Shown piece after piece: positions 44,665 through 53,432 of a DNA stretch of 64,000 nt. The DNA is from CAVWSM01 sp963799425 (GTDB lineage Bacteria > Actinomycetota > Actinomycetes > Jiangellales > Jiangellaceae). Positions within the stretch are counted from its first letter, which is position 1; the number at the start of each line of letters is the position of its first letter. A model generated the notes under the pieces. The model did no database searches, had not been told where the DNA came from, and saw only the letters and a program-made list of their open reading frames with translations. The translations under genes and the position numbers were made by a program. The DNA is taken from positions 1-64,000 of the forward strand of contig CAWCXA010000008.1 of the NCBI GenBank assembly GCA_963799425.1, read 5' to 3'.

Positions 44665-45246
44665 TTGGTATCGCCGACAACCACGGAACTGGTCCAGGAC
44701 GCGGCCACTGGTGACCGCGTCGCTTGGGAAACCCTCGTCGACCGGTATGGCCGGTTGGTGTGGACCATCGTGCGCGGGCACCGGCTGAGCTCCGCCGACG
44801 CGGCCGATGTCGTGCAGACAGTGTGGCTGCGGCTCGTGGAGCACCTCGACCAGCTGCGCGAGCCTGAGCACCTGGGCGGCTGGCTCACGTCAACCTGCCG
44901 GCACGAGTCCCTGCGTGTGCTGCGCCGCAGCGCCCGCGAGATGCCTGACGAGAGCGTGGAACTCCGCCAGGAAGCATCGCTCCGGGTGCCCTCCCAGGGC
45001 AGCGACCCGGAGGAACGACTGCTCCGATCCGAGCGGCGCGAGGCGCTGGTCGCCGCGTTCCGTGAACTTCCCGAGAGGTGCCAGGTGCTGCTGCGCATGC
45101 TCAGCGCCGACCCCAGCCCGAGCTATGCCGATGTCTCTGCCGCGCTCGAGACCCCCGTCGGCAGCATCGGCCCCACCCGCGCGCGCTGCCTCGAAAAGCT
45201 GCGCGCGTTCCTCGTCGCGTCGCCCGCTGCGGGCGTCACACCTTGA
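44665..45246 (+). CDS. ECF-type RNA polymerase sigma factor
   Basis: A 193-residue sigma-70 family protein. Region 2 (about 10-85) reads WETLVDRYGRLVWTIVRGHR, then ADVVQTVWLRLVEHLDQL and HLGGWLTSTCRHESLRVLRR. Region 4 (about 120-185) reads LVAAFRELPERCQVLLRMLS and a helix-turn-helix SYADVSAALETPVGSIGPTR. TTG 44665 is proposed because GGGAG lies seven bases before it; GTG 44572 in the upstream hairpin would add 31 residues. The next gene follows after 12 bases and may be its partner. The target promoters are unknown. Confidence 0.87.
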   Translation: MVSPTTTELVQDAATGDRVAWETLVDRYGRLVWTIVRGHRLSSADAADVVQTVWLRLVEHLDQLREPEHLGGWLTSTCRHESLRVLRRSAREMPDESVELRQEASLRVPSQGSDPEERLLRSERREALVAAFRELPERCQVLLRMLSADPSPSYADVSAALETPVGSIGPTRARCLEKLRAFLVASPAAGVTP

Positions 45247-45258
45247 CGGGAGCCTACG

Positions 45259-45744
45259 ATGCCTCGCGGTGACAACCAGTCCGAGATCCGTGGCCATGCC
45301 GACGACGATGCACTGCTCGTCGAGCTAGGTGCCGCGCTGGCAGCAGCCGACCCCATGCCCGAACGGCTGGTCGAGCAGGTGAAGGACCTCTACACCTGGC
45401 GCACCGTTGACGCCGAGCTGGCCGAGCTCGTCGCCGACACCGCGCTCGAGGCGATGGCCGTGCGGTCCGGCAATCGCATGCCGCGCATCCTCACCTTCAC
45501 CGCTGGCGTCACCACACTGGTGCTCGAGGTGGCGGAGGCCCGCGAGCGGCGTCGGCTGCTCGGGCAGATTGTGTCGCCCCGTCCCGCGCGAGTTGCGGTG
45601 GACTACCCCGGCGGCAACGTCACCACGACCGCCGACGACCTCGGTCGGTTCCGCGTCGACGACTGCCCGACCGGGCCGATCCGGGTCTCACTGGAGTTCG
45701 CCGATGACCGCGAGCGAGTCGTGACCAGCTGGGTGAGCGTCTGA
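45259..45744 (+). CDS. Probable partner protein of the ECF sigma factor
   Basis: A 161-residue soluble protein. An N-terminal helical half (about 1-70) has LAAADPMPERLVEQVKDLYTWRTVDAELAEL, as in proteins that follow this sigma group in other actinobacteria. A C-terminal beta-rich part (about 100-160, RPARVAVDYPGGNVTTTADD, FRVDDCPTGPIRVSLEF) resembles a carboxypeptidase regulatory-like or transthyretin-like sandwich. No membrane helix and no classic anti-sigma zinc motif. Twelve bases after the sigma gene. Regulation of the sigma factor is inference from position. Confidence 0.78.
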   Translation: MPRGDNQSEIRGHADDDALLVELGAALAAADPMPERLVEQVKDLYTWRTVDAELAELVADTALEAMAVRSGNRMPRILTFTAGVTTLVLEVAEARERRRLLGQIVSPRPARVAVDYPGGNVTTTADDLGRFRVDDCPTGPIRVSLEFADDRERVVTSWVSV

Positions 45745-45792
45745 GCCGCAGCTAGGTCAGCCGGGCACCACGCCGCAGATGAGCCGGTTGGG

Positions 45793-45894
45793 TCACATCG
45801 ACGCCGCCGCGCTGTCGAGCACCCGGCTCCAGGGGATCTCCGGCGCGCCGTAGCCGTCGAGGTTCTTGGCGGCCCGAGGCTCAGTGCTTGTCAT
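45793..45894 (-). pseudogene. N-terminal remnant of a PPOX-family flavin protein
   Basis: ATG 45894, after a perfect AAGGAG ribosome site, encodes 33 residues starting MTSTEPRAAKNLDGYGAPEI and continuing PWSRVLDS. This is the N-terminal signature of a pyridoxamine-phosphate-oxidase-like family. TGA at 45793-45795 then ends it, and no frame continues the barrel. It lies just downstream of tdk. Probably a deletion relic; the translation signal is intact, so a short peptide could still be made. Confidence 0.65.
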
Positions 45895-45960
45895 GGTCTG
45901 CTCCTTCCCTTCTCTGGAGCGTCGGAATCATCGCCGCGCGATCGACATGCGGCCCCGGAG

Positions 45961-46614
45961 TCAAGCGCCGGGTGAATCGAAGGGCAACGGCGTGGCGGAC
46001 AGCGCGCCCGCCCGTGCGGTGGCTGCGGTCATGCGGCGGCGATGGTGCGCCCGGCACAACACCTCGTAGCCGACCTCCTGGCCGGAATCGATGTCGCCCA
46101 CCAGGACCTGCTCGCCCTCGACGACCATGACGCCGCCGACGGTGCGGGCGTTGTGGGTCGCCCGCTCACCGCACCAGCAGAGGGCCGGCACCTGCAGGGT
46201 CTGCACCCGGTCGGCCAGCTCGACGAGTCGCGCCGAGCCCGGGAACAGCCGGGTCCGGAAGTCAGTCAGGATGCCGAACGCGAACACCGGCCGATCGAGC
46301 TCGTCGGCGACTCGCGCGAGGTCGTCGATCTGCCTCGACGTGTAGAACTGGGTCTCGTCACAGATCAGGTAGTCGACTGTGCCGCCCTGCATCAGTCGGT
46401 CGACGACGAGCTGCCACAGATCGGTGTTGGCGTCGACCTCGACCGCATCGACGCGCAGCCCGAGCCTGCTCGACAGCGTGCCGGTGCCGGCCCGGTCGTG
46501 GCTGGACAACAACAAGCCGGCCAAGCCCCGGGCGCGGTGGTTGTGGTCAACCTGGAGCGCGAGGGTGGACTTGCCGCAGTCCATCGTTCCGGTGAAGAAG
46601 ACGAGCTCGGCCAC
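45961..46614 (-). CDS. tdk: Thymidine kinase (type II, TK1-like)
   Basis: A 217-residue salvage enzyme that phosphorylates thymidine with ATP. P-loop FFTGTMDCGKSTLAL (about 5-19) differs slightly from the usual GPMxSGKS. Also present: the Asp-Glu motif YLICDETQFYT with the catalytic Glu, the lasso LTDFRTRLFPGS, and zinc cysteines CWCG plus CRAHH (three Cys and His visible). GTG 46614 with GGAAGGGA upstream is chosen; the longer frame runs into the phosphodiesterase gene. Fourteen bases separate the two genes. Confidence 0.94.
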   Translation of the reverse strand: MAELVFFTGTMDCGKSTLALQVDHNHRARGLAGLLLSSHDRAGTGTLSSRLGLRVDAVEVDANTDLWQLVVDRLMQGGTVDYLICDETQFYTSRQIDDLARVADELDRPVFAFGILTDFRTRLFPGSARLVELADRVQTLQVPALCWCGERATHNARTVGGVMVVEGEQVLVGDIDSGQEVGYEVLCRAHHRRRMTAATARAGALSATPLPFDSPGA

Positions 46615-46628
46615 GCGGTCCCTTCCAG

Positions 46629-47792
46629 TCAGGCGGTTGCGACAAGCAAGGGTACGAGGACCTCCTCGCTTGACAGGCCACCGTGCAGGCCGATCAGCTG
46701 GCTCTCGAAGGGAAACACGCTGCTCACCTCGACGGCAAAGGTCCCTAGTGACACCGCGATGACGTCTCCGAGACGGTCGGCCACGCGATCCTCGACGGCG
46801 CCGAACCAGCCAGCGGCCACTGCCTCCGCCCGCGTCACGACGAGGGCCCGGGGGCCGAGGACATCCGTCCACGCAGCGGCGACCTCGTCTGCCGCGCCGG
46901 GCAGCGCGTAGATGTGGCGCAACCGCGCCTCTCCCCCGATCAAGGCAACTCCGTCGCGCAGGGCCGGCACTGCGTCGACGTCGAGCCGCCGGTCGTGCGG
47001 GACGTCGACCATGCCGTGGTCGGCCGTGACGACGAGGACGCACCCGCGGGGCAGCTCGTCGTAGATCTGCTCCGCAAACCGGTCGACCTGCACGAGCTGG
47101 TAGCGCCAGGCCGGCGCGCCGCTGCCGTGCCGGTGCCCAGTCGGGTCGAGATCGCCGTCATAGACGTAGACCAGCGCCGGTCCCGGGGCGGTCAGCTCCT
47201 CGACGACCGCAGCGACCCGCTCGCCCAGGGTGTCGGCACCCCGGAAGTACGGCCCGCGCAGCCCGGCGATGGTCAGGCCGGAGTCGCGGAACTTGCGCTG
47301 CGAGACCGTCACGACGCGTACGCCGGATGCCGCGGCTCGCTCGAAGACAGTGGGGTGCGGCTGGTAGGTGCGGGCGTCCACCGGCTGGTCCCAGGTCAAT
47401 GCGTTGAGCAGCTGGTCTTTGGTGCCCGGCACCCGCGAGGTGTAGCCGACCACGCCGTGCCGCCCTGGGGCGAGGCCGGTGCCGAGGCTGGTCAAGCTCG
47501 TCGCCGTGGTCGACGGCGTCGCCGTGGTGATGGCCTTGCCCGACGCGATCAGCGACCCGAGGAAGGGGGCCTCAGCAGGGTGCGCACGCAGCAGCTCGTA
47601 GCCCATGCCGTCGACGAGCAGCACGCAATAGCGGTCGGCGGGCGGGAGCCCGAGCACGTCATGCTCACCGCGGATACCCATCGCACCCAGCACCGAGGGC
47701 AATACGTCGACCAAGGAGGCCTCGCCGTACCTCGGCAGGATGATGCCGCTGGCGGCAGCCGTGCTCAATGCGCCGGTCAAGGGGATCGACAC
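46629..47792 (-). CDS. Alkaline-phosphatase-superfamily phosphodiesterase / nucleotide pyrophosphatase
   Basis: A 387-residue protein of the type I phosphodiesterase/nucleotide pyrophosphatase family. Metal ligands and nucleophile are seen in VLLVDGMGYELL, TPSTTATSLTSLGTGLAPGRHG (Thr nucleophile region), YVYDGDLDPTGHRHG and VVTADHGMVDVPHD. No signal peptide, so cytoplasmic. It stands between DUF5998 and tdk in one minus-strand operon, an order I recall from other actinobacteria. Substrate not known. Confidence 0.92.
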   Translation of the reverse strand: MSIPLTGALSTAAASGIILPRYGEASLVDVLPSVLGAMGIRGEHDVLGLPPADRYCVLLVDGMGYELLRAHPAEAPFLGSLIASGKAITTATPSTTATSLTSLGTGLAPGRHGVVGYTSRVPGTKDQLLNALTWDQPVDARTYQPHPTVFERAAASGVRVVTVSQRKFRDSGLTIAGLRGPYFRGADTLGERVAAVVEELTAPGPALVYVYDGDLDPTGHRHGSGAPAWRYQLVQVDRFAEQIYDELPRGCVLVVTADHGMVDVPHDRRLDVDAVPALRDGVALIGGEARLRHIYALPGAADEVAAAWTDVLGPRALVVTRAEAVAAGWFGAVEDRVADRLGDVIAVSLGTFAVEVSSVFPFESQLIGLHGGLSSEEVLVPLLVATA

Positions 47793-47799
47793 GTCTCGC

Positions 47800-48378
47800 C
47801 TATCTGGTCACGGGCTGAGAGGTGGCCGCGGTGAGCGCCTCCGCGAAGGTGAGTAGCTGTCCGACCACATTGCGACCGTCGGCCGCCTCGCTCACGCGCA
47901 GCGAAAAGTCGTCGGCGGTCACGCTGCCGGTGTAGCCGTGGTCGGCCTCGCACTGCGGGTCACCGCAGCTCGCCGGCTCGAAGTCGGCGCGACTTACCGC
48001 ACCCCAGCCGACGGTCAGGACTACCTCGCGGGCGGAGTCGCCGGTGGAGTAGCTGGTCGGTTGGGTGACGGTGCGGCTGACGATGACAGAAGCAATGCGA
48101 CGCAGCGCCACCGACTCGGTGGTAGTGATCGCGTACGGCAGGGGGTGCGCCTCGTCGGTGGGGTACTCGTCGGTGTGGCTGACCACGAGCCGTGTCGGGG
48201 TGAGCACCGCCACGCTGACGTGTCGACGCAGCTCGTCACGGTCGAAGTGCGGCTCGTGGTGCACGACAAATGCGGTGACTGGTTCGCCGCCCAGACCCGT
48301 ACGCAAGGAGTCGGATACGAGGTCCGGGTAGTAGCCCGCCCGGTCGATCGCCGCGCGCAGGGTGGAGGTTTCCGCCAT
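47800..48378 (-). CDS. DUF5998 family protein
   Basis: A 192-residue actinobacterial protein of unknown function. Family-type features are IDRAGYYPDLVSDSLRTGLG at the N-terminus, AFVVHHEPHFDRDELRRHV, TRLVVSHTDEYP and a pair of cysteines in SCGDPQCEADHGY that could bind metal. ATG 48378 is proposed because GGCAGG lies at suitable distance; an ATG at 48387 is also in frame. Seven bases precede the phosphodiesterase start, so they are co-translated. Confidence 0.83.
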   Translation of the reverse strand: MAETSTLRAAIDRAGYYPDLVSDSLRTGLGGEPVTAFVVHHEPHFDRDELRRHVSVAVLTPTRLVVSHTDEYPTDEAHPLPYAITTTESVALRRIASVIVSRTVTQPTSYSTGDSAREVVLTVGWGAVSRADFEPASCGDPQCEADHGYTGSVTADDFSLRVSEAADGRNVVGQLLTFAEALTAATSQPVTR

Positions 48379-48420
48379 AGCGGTCATCCTGCCACGCTCG
48401 GTGCCTCGCGGCCGTTCGCG

Positions 48421-51084
48421 TCAACCGAGACGTCGGGAGTACCAGTCCGAGCGGGTCTGCGGTGGGGCGACGGAGAGCACGGCGTTGACCACCGAGAGAT
48501 CCTTGACGCCGACGAGCACCGGATCGAGCTCGAGCGCGCTCACCTCCGGCAGGTCGTCGGTGAGTCGAGACACCCGATGGAGCAAGTCCTCGATGGCAGT
48601 CACGTCGGCGGGCTCTGCCCCGCGGTAGCCGAACAGCAATGGTGCGGCCTGCACCTCCCGTACCATCTCGGCGGCGTCAACATCGGTGAGTGGCGGGATG
48701 CGGAAGGCTCGGTCGCCGAGCAGCTCGGTCGTGATGCCGGCCACGCCGAACGAGACGATCGGTCCGAATAGCTGGTCCTCCCGGGCACGCACGATGACGG
48801 GCAATCCGGGCGGCGCCATTCGCTGCACGACGAAGCCGGCCTCGGCCGGGTCGGCCAGGGTCTGCGACATCGTCGCCCACGCACTCCGCATCTCGGCCGA
48901 GGAGTCGATGTTGCGCCAGACATCGGCAAGGTCGGGCCGGTGCCGCAGGTGCTGCGCTGTTGCCTTGAGCACGACGTCGTAACCGAGCCGCTCAGCCGCC
49001 GCCACCGCCTCGCCGACAGTCGCCACCGACATCATCGTCAACAGCTCGATGCCGTAGTGGCCGAGAAGCTCGACGAGCTGCCCCTGCTCGACCTGGCCAC
49101 CGTCGGGCCTGTCGGCCAGCACCCGCTCCACGAGCGCGCGCGCGGCGATCTCGTCGATGCCGTCGACGTCGGGGACAACGCCCGGCGGTCGACGACGCCA
49201 GATTGAGTACGCGGTGACGTGGGCGAGTGCGCGCACCGCCTCCTCCGGGGAGGGATATGACGGCACGGATCCCGGTAGCGCCGTTGCCTGCTCGTCCGTC
49301 CGCCGCAGCGGTCCGCGCACACCGCTGGCTCCGAGGAACGTCGCCACCACCGGCTTGTCCGCCCCCGCGGCAGCGGCGGCAATCACGTCGGCGACCGCCG
49401 TTGCGCTGCTCGCCTCCACGACCGCGCTGGCGAAGGTGACGACGACAGAGTCCACGTCGGGAGACCCGAGCAGCTCGGCCAGGGCGTGTTTGTAGTCGGT
49501 TGGTGAGGCTGCCGCGCCCAGGTCCCGGGTCGGCGTCACGATGTCCAACCCTGCGCTCGCGGCGGCGTCGGCGACCAGCAGCCCGATCGCGTCCGAGTTG
49601 CCGACGACCGCGACCCGCCACCCTCGGGGAAGCGGCTGGAAGGCCAGCAGCTGCGCCACGTCGAGCAGCTCGGGCAGCGTATCGACACCGATCACCCCGG
49701 CCTGCCGGAACAACGCATCGACGGCGGCCGGGGGTGCGTCGGTCGAGCGCACCGCGTGACCGAGCGGCACACCCTGCGTCGCGCGGCCGCTCTTGACCGC
49801 GACGATGGGCTTGCTTCGCGCAATGCGGCGCGCGATGCGGCTGAACTTGCGGGGATTGCCGATCGACTCCAGGTAGAGCAAGACGACGTCCGTACGCTGG
49901 TCAGAGTCCCAGAACTGCATGAAGTCGTTGCCCGACACGTCCGCCCGGTTGCCGGCGGAGACAAAGCTGGACAGGCCGATCCCGCGAGCCGCGAGCTGCT
50001 CGAGAACGGCTGTGCCGAGCGCACCGGACTGGGCGAAGAAACCTATCCGCCCGGGCTGCGGCGGCCGCTGGGCCAGCGAGGCGTTGAGGGCGAAGGCGGG
50101 GTCGGTGTTGATGAGGCCCAGGCAATTGGGTCCGAGGACACGCATCCCGTTGGCCCGCGCGAGCCGTACGAGTGTCTCCTGCCGCTCGCGGCCCTCGGGT
50201 CCGGTCTCCGCATAGCCCGCCGATACGACCACGAGCCCCCGAACCCCGACATGCGCGGCGTCGAGCACGATGTCAGGCACCGCTTCCGGGGGAACGGCCA
50301 CGATCGCCAAGTCGACCGCACCGGGCAGGTCGCGCAGTGACGGATAGGCGGGCACGCCGGCAACGGCGTCGGTGTGCGGGTTGACAGCATAGACCCGCCC
50401 CGTGAAGCCAGCGGCGACGAGGTTGCGTACGAGCGTCTGGCCGACGGTATCCCGTGACCTGCTTGCGCCCACCACCGCGACCGACCGAGGCGTCAGCAGC
50501 CGCTCGATCGACCGCGCCTCGGCCCGATGCTCTCGAGACTGCATGACTTCCAACGAGTCGGCTGTCGGGTCGATCGCGAACTCGAGGTGCATGACGCCAT
50601 CCTGAAAACTGTTGGCCACCTGGTAGCCGGCGTCCCGGAACACCTGGATCATCTTGCGGTTTTCGGGCAGCACCTCTGCCACGAAGTGCGCGACGCCACG
50701 CTCGCGAGCGGCCTGCGCAAGCTGTTCCAGCAGCAGGCTGCCGACTCCCCGACCGTGCTGCGAGTCCTCCACCAGGAACGCGACCTCCGCGTCGTCGCCG
50801 CCGAGACGGTCGTACCGACCGATGCCGATCATCTGGTCACCCACGAGCGCGATGAGCGCCACCCGGTCGACGTGGTCGACCTCGGTGAAGCGATGGATGT
50901 CGCGGTCGGACAGGCGTGGGTATGGCGCGAAGAACCGGTAGTACTTGGACTGATCACTCACTCGTTCGTAGAACGCCACCATTCGGTCGGCGTCGCTCGG
51001 CATGATGGGTCGTACGTGCGCGGTGGCGCCGTCAGCCAGCACGACATCGGTCGCCCAATGGGCGGGGTAGTCCTGCACGATCAA
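48421..51084 (-). CDS. GNAT acetyltransferase fused to an ADP-forming acyl-CoA synthetase-like protein (Pat-type)
   Basis: An 887-residue fusion. The N-terminal GNAT domain (about 20-175) has the acetyl-CoA loop QHGRGVGSLLLEQL. A CoA-binding Rossmann domain follows (SVAVVGASRSRDTVGQTLVR, about 200-330), then succinyl-CoA-synthetase-like domains (GPNCLGLINTDPAF, RIGFFAQSGALGTAVLEQLA) and a C-terminal ATP-grasp-like part (LGHYGIELL, FVVQRMAPPGLPVIVRARED). Pat-type fusions acetylate metabolic enzymes such as acetyl-CoA synthetase; here GNAT is at the N-terminus. Whether the synthetase part is active is not clear. Confidence 0.92.
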   Translation of the reverse strand: MIVQDYPAHWATDVVLADGATAHVRPIMPSDADRMVAFYERVSDQSKYYRFFAPYPRLSDRDIHRFTEVDHVDRVALIALVGDQMIGIGRYDRLGGDDAEVAFLVEDSQHGRGVGSLLLEQLAQAARERGVAHFVAEVLPENRKMIQVFRDAGYQVANSFQDGVMHLEFAIDPTADSLEVMQSREHRAEARSIERLLTPRSVAVVGASRSRDTVGQTLVRNLVAAGFTGRVYAVNPHTDAVAGVPAYPSLRDLPGAVDLAIVAVPPEAVPDIVLDAAHVGVRGLVVVSAGYAETGPEGRERQETLVRLARANGMRVLGPNCLGLINTDPAFALNASLAQRPPQPGRIGFFAQSGALGTAVLEQLAARGIGLSSFVSAGNRADVSGNDFMQFWDSDQRTDVVLLYLESIGNPRKFSRIARRIARSKPIVAVKSGRATQGVPLGHAVRSTDAPPAAVDALFRQAGVIGVDTLPELLDVAQLLAFQPLPRGWRVAVVGNSDAIGLLVADAAASAGLDIVTPTRDLGAAASPTDYKHALAELLGSPDVDSVVVTFASAVVEASSATAVADVIAAAAAGADKPVVATFLGASGVRGPLRRTDEQATALPGSVPSYPSPEEAVRALAHVTAYSIWRRRPPGVVPDVDGIDEIAARALVERVLADRPDGGQVEQGQLVELLGHYGIELLTMMSVATVGEAVAAAERLGYDVVLKATAQHLRHRPDLADVWRNIDSSAEMRSAWATMSQTLADPAEAGFVVQRMAPPGLPVIVRAREDQLFGPIVSFGVAGITTELLGDRAFRIPPLTDVDAAEMVREVQAAPLLFGYRGAEPADVTAIEDLLHRVSRLTDDLPEVSALELDPVLVGVKDLSVVNAVLSVAPPQTRSDWYSRRLG

Positions 51085-51092
51085 GAGATCTC

Positions 51093-51356
51093 ATGCCGGG
51101 GGCCTGCGGGCAAGCGGTGGAGCGCCTGAGCCAAGGGCCGGCACCTGTCAGTGAGCTGGCCCAGCCGCTGGCGATGTCGCTGCCGGCGGTCCTCCAGCAC
51201 GTGCAGGTGCTCGAGGCAAGCGGTCTGGTCCGGTCGCTGAAGGTTGGTCGGGTGCGCATGTGCCACATCGAACGGGGCGCCATGCAGTCGGCCGAGGAAT
51301 GGATCGCGGCGCGCCGGGCACGCGTGTTTGCGGCCTTCGCTTCCGAGGACGCCTGA
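51093..51356 (+). pseudogene. ArsR-family regulator lacking its N-terminus
   Basis: The frame encodes 87 residues. From residue 10 on it matches ArsR regulators: ERLSQGPAPVSELAQPLAMS, LPAVLQHVQVLEASGLVRSL, then VGRVRMCHIE and a C-terminal helix AEEWIAARRARVF. The usual first helices (LFxALADPTRRAIL) are missing; instead there is MPGACGQAV directly beside the Pat-like gene's start. No AHSA1-type partner gene follows. It is best read as a truncated gene, though a shortened regulator could still fold in part. Confidence 0.6.
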
Positions 51357-51453
51357 CAAGAAGCAGCGCTCAGCAACGACTCAGATGTGGCAGCCTCACC
51401 TGAGCGGGGTGACTGCCGGCATGCACCAGCTGACGCTTTGACTGGAGGAACCT

Positions 51454-51927
51454 GTGGCGTTGCTCAGCGAAGAGACCGCAGCGATTTCGAGGGCGATCAT
51501 CGACACCAACCACTACATGGTGCTCGGCACGGCCGACTCCGCCGGCCATCCCTGGGTGTCGCCCGTGTGGTTCGCGCACTCCGCCTACCGCGAGCTCGTC
51601 TGGGTGTCACGTCCGGGGTCGAGGCACTCGCAGAACATCGCCGCTCGACCCGAGGTCAGCATCGTGATCTTCGACTCGACGGTCCCGGTGGGTAGCGGGC
51701 AGGCCGTCTATATGTCTGCCGTTGCCACGGCAGTCGATGAAACTGAGCTCGACCGAGTCATGGCGGTCTTCAATGGGAAGTCGGTTGTCGACGCCGGGGG
51801 TGAGTGGACCTTGGATCGTGTACGACCGCCGGCGGAGTTGCGGCTCTACCGGGCGGTTGTCGCGGACCATTGGATTCTCGATCCGACGCCGGGCACCGGC
51901 GACTTCCGCGTACCCGCATCGCCGTAG
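51454..51927 (+). CDS. Pyridoxamine 5'-phosphate oxidase-like (PPOX) flavin protein
   Basis: A 157-residue split-barrel protein. HYMVLGTADSAGHPWVSPVW starts the barrel, and RELVWVSRPGSRHSQNIAAR and VSIVIFDSTVPVGSGQAVYM follow. Members bind FMN, F420 or haem. GTG 51454 is preceded by CTGGAGGAACCT, a strong ribosome site. It ends 12 bases before the convergent decarboxylase stop. It differs from the remnant at 45793-45894, so it is not that gene's lost half. Confidence 0.87.
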   Translation: MALLSEETAAISRAIIDTNHYMVLGTADSAGHPWVSPVWFAHSAYRELVWVSRPGSRHSQNIAARPEVSIVIFDSTVPVGSGQAVYMSAVATAVDETELDRVMAVFNGKSVVDAGGEWTLDRVRPPAELRLYRAVVADHWILDPTPGTGDFRVPASP

Positions 51928-51939
51928 TCGGAGGCTCGC

Positions 51940-53304
<1,365 letters not shown>

Positions 53305-53432
53305 GACGAACCCCCTTGTGCCCATCCTGCATAGCACTCTCGTCGTGCTCGTACGTCGTCGTGGCGGTGCCGGGATGAGTCCGGGGCTTAGGCGAGAATG
53401 AGCGCGACAACCCGACTCCAACGGGAGCGCGC

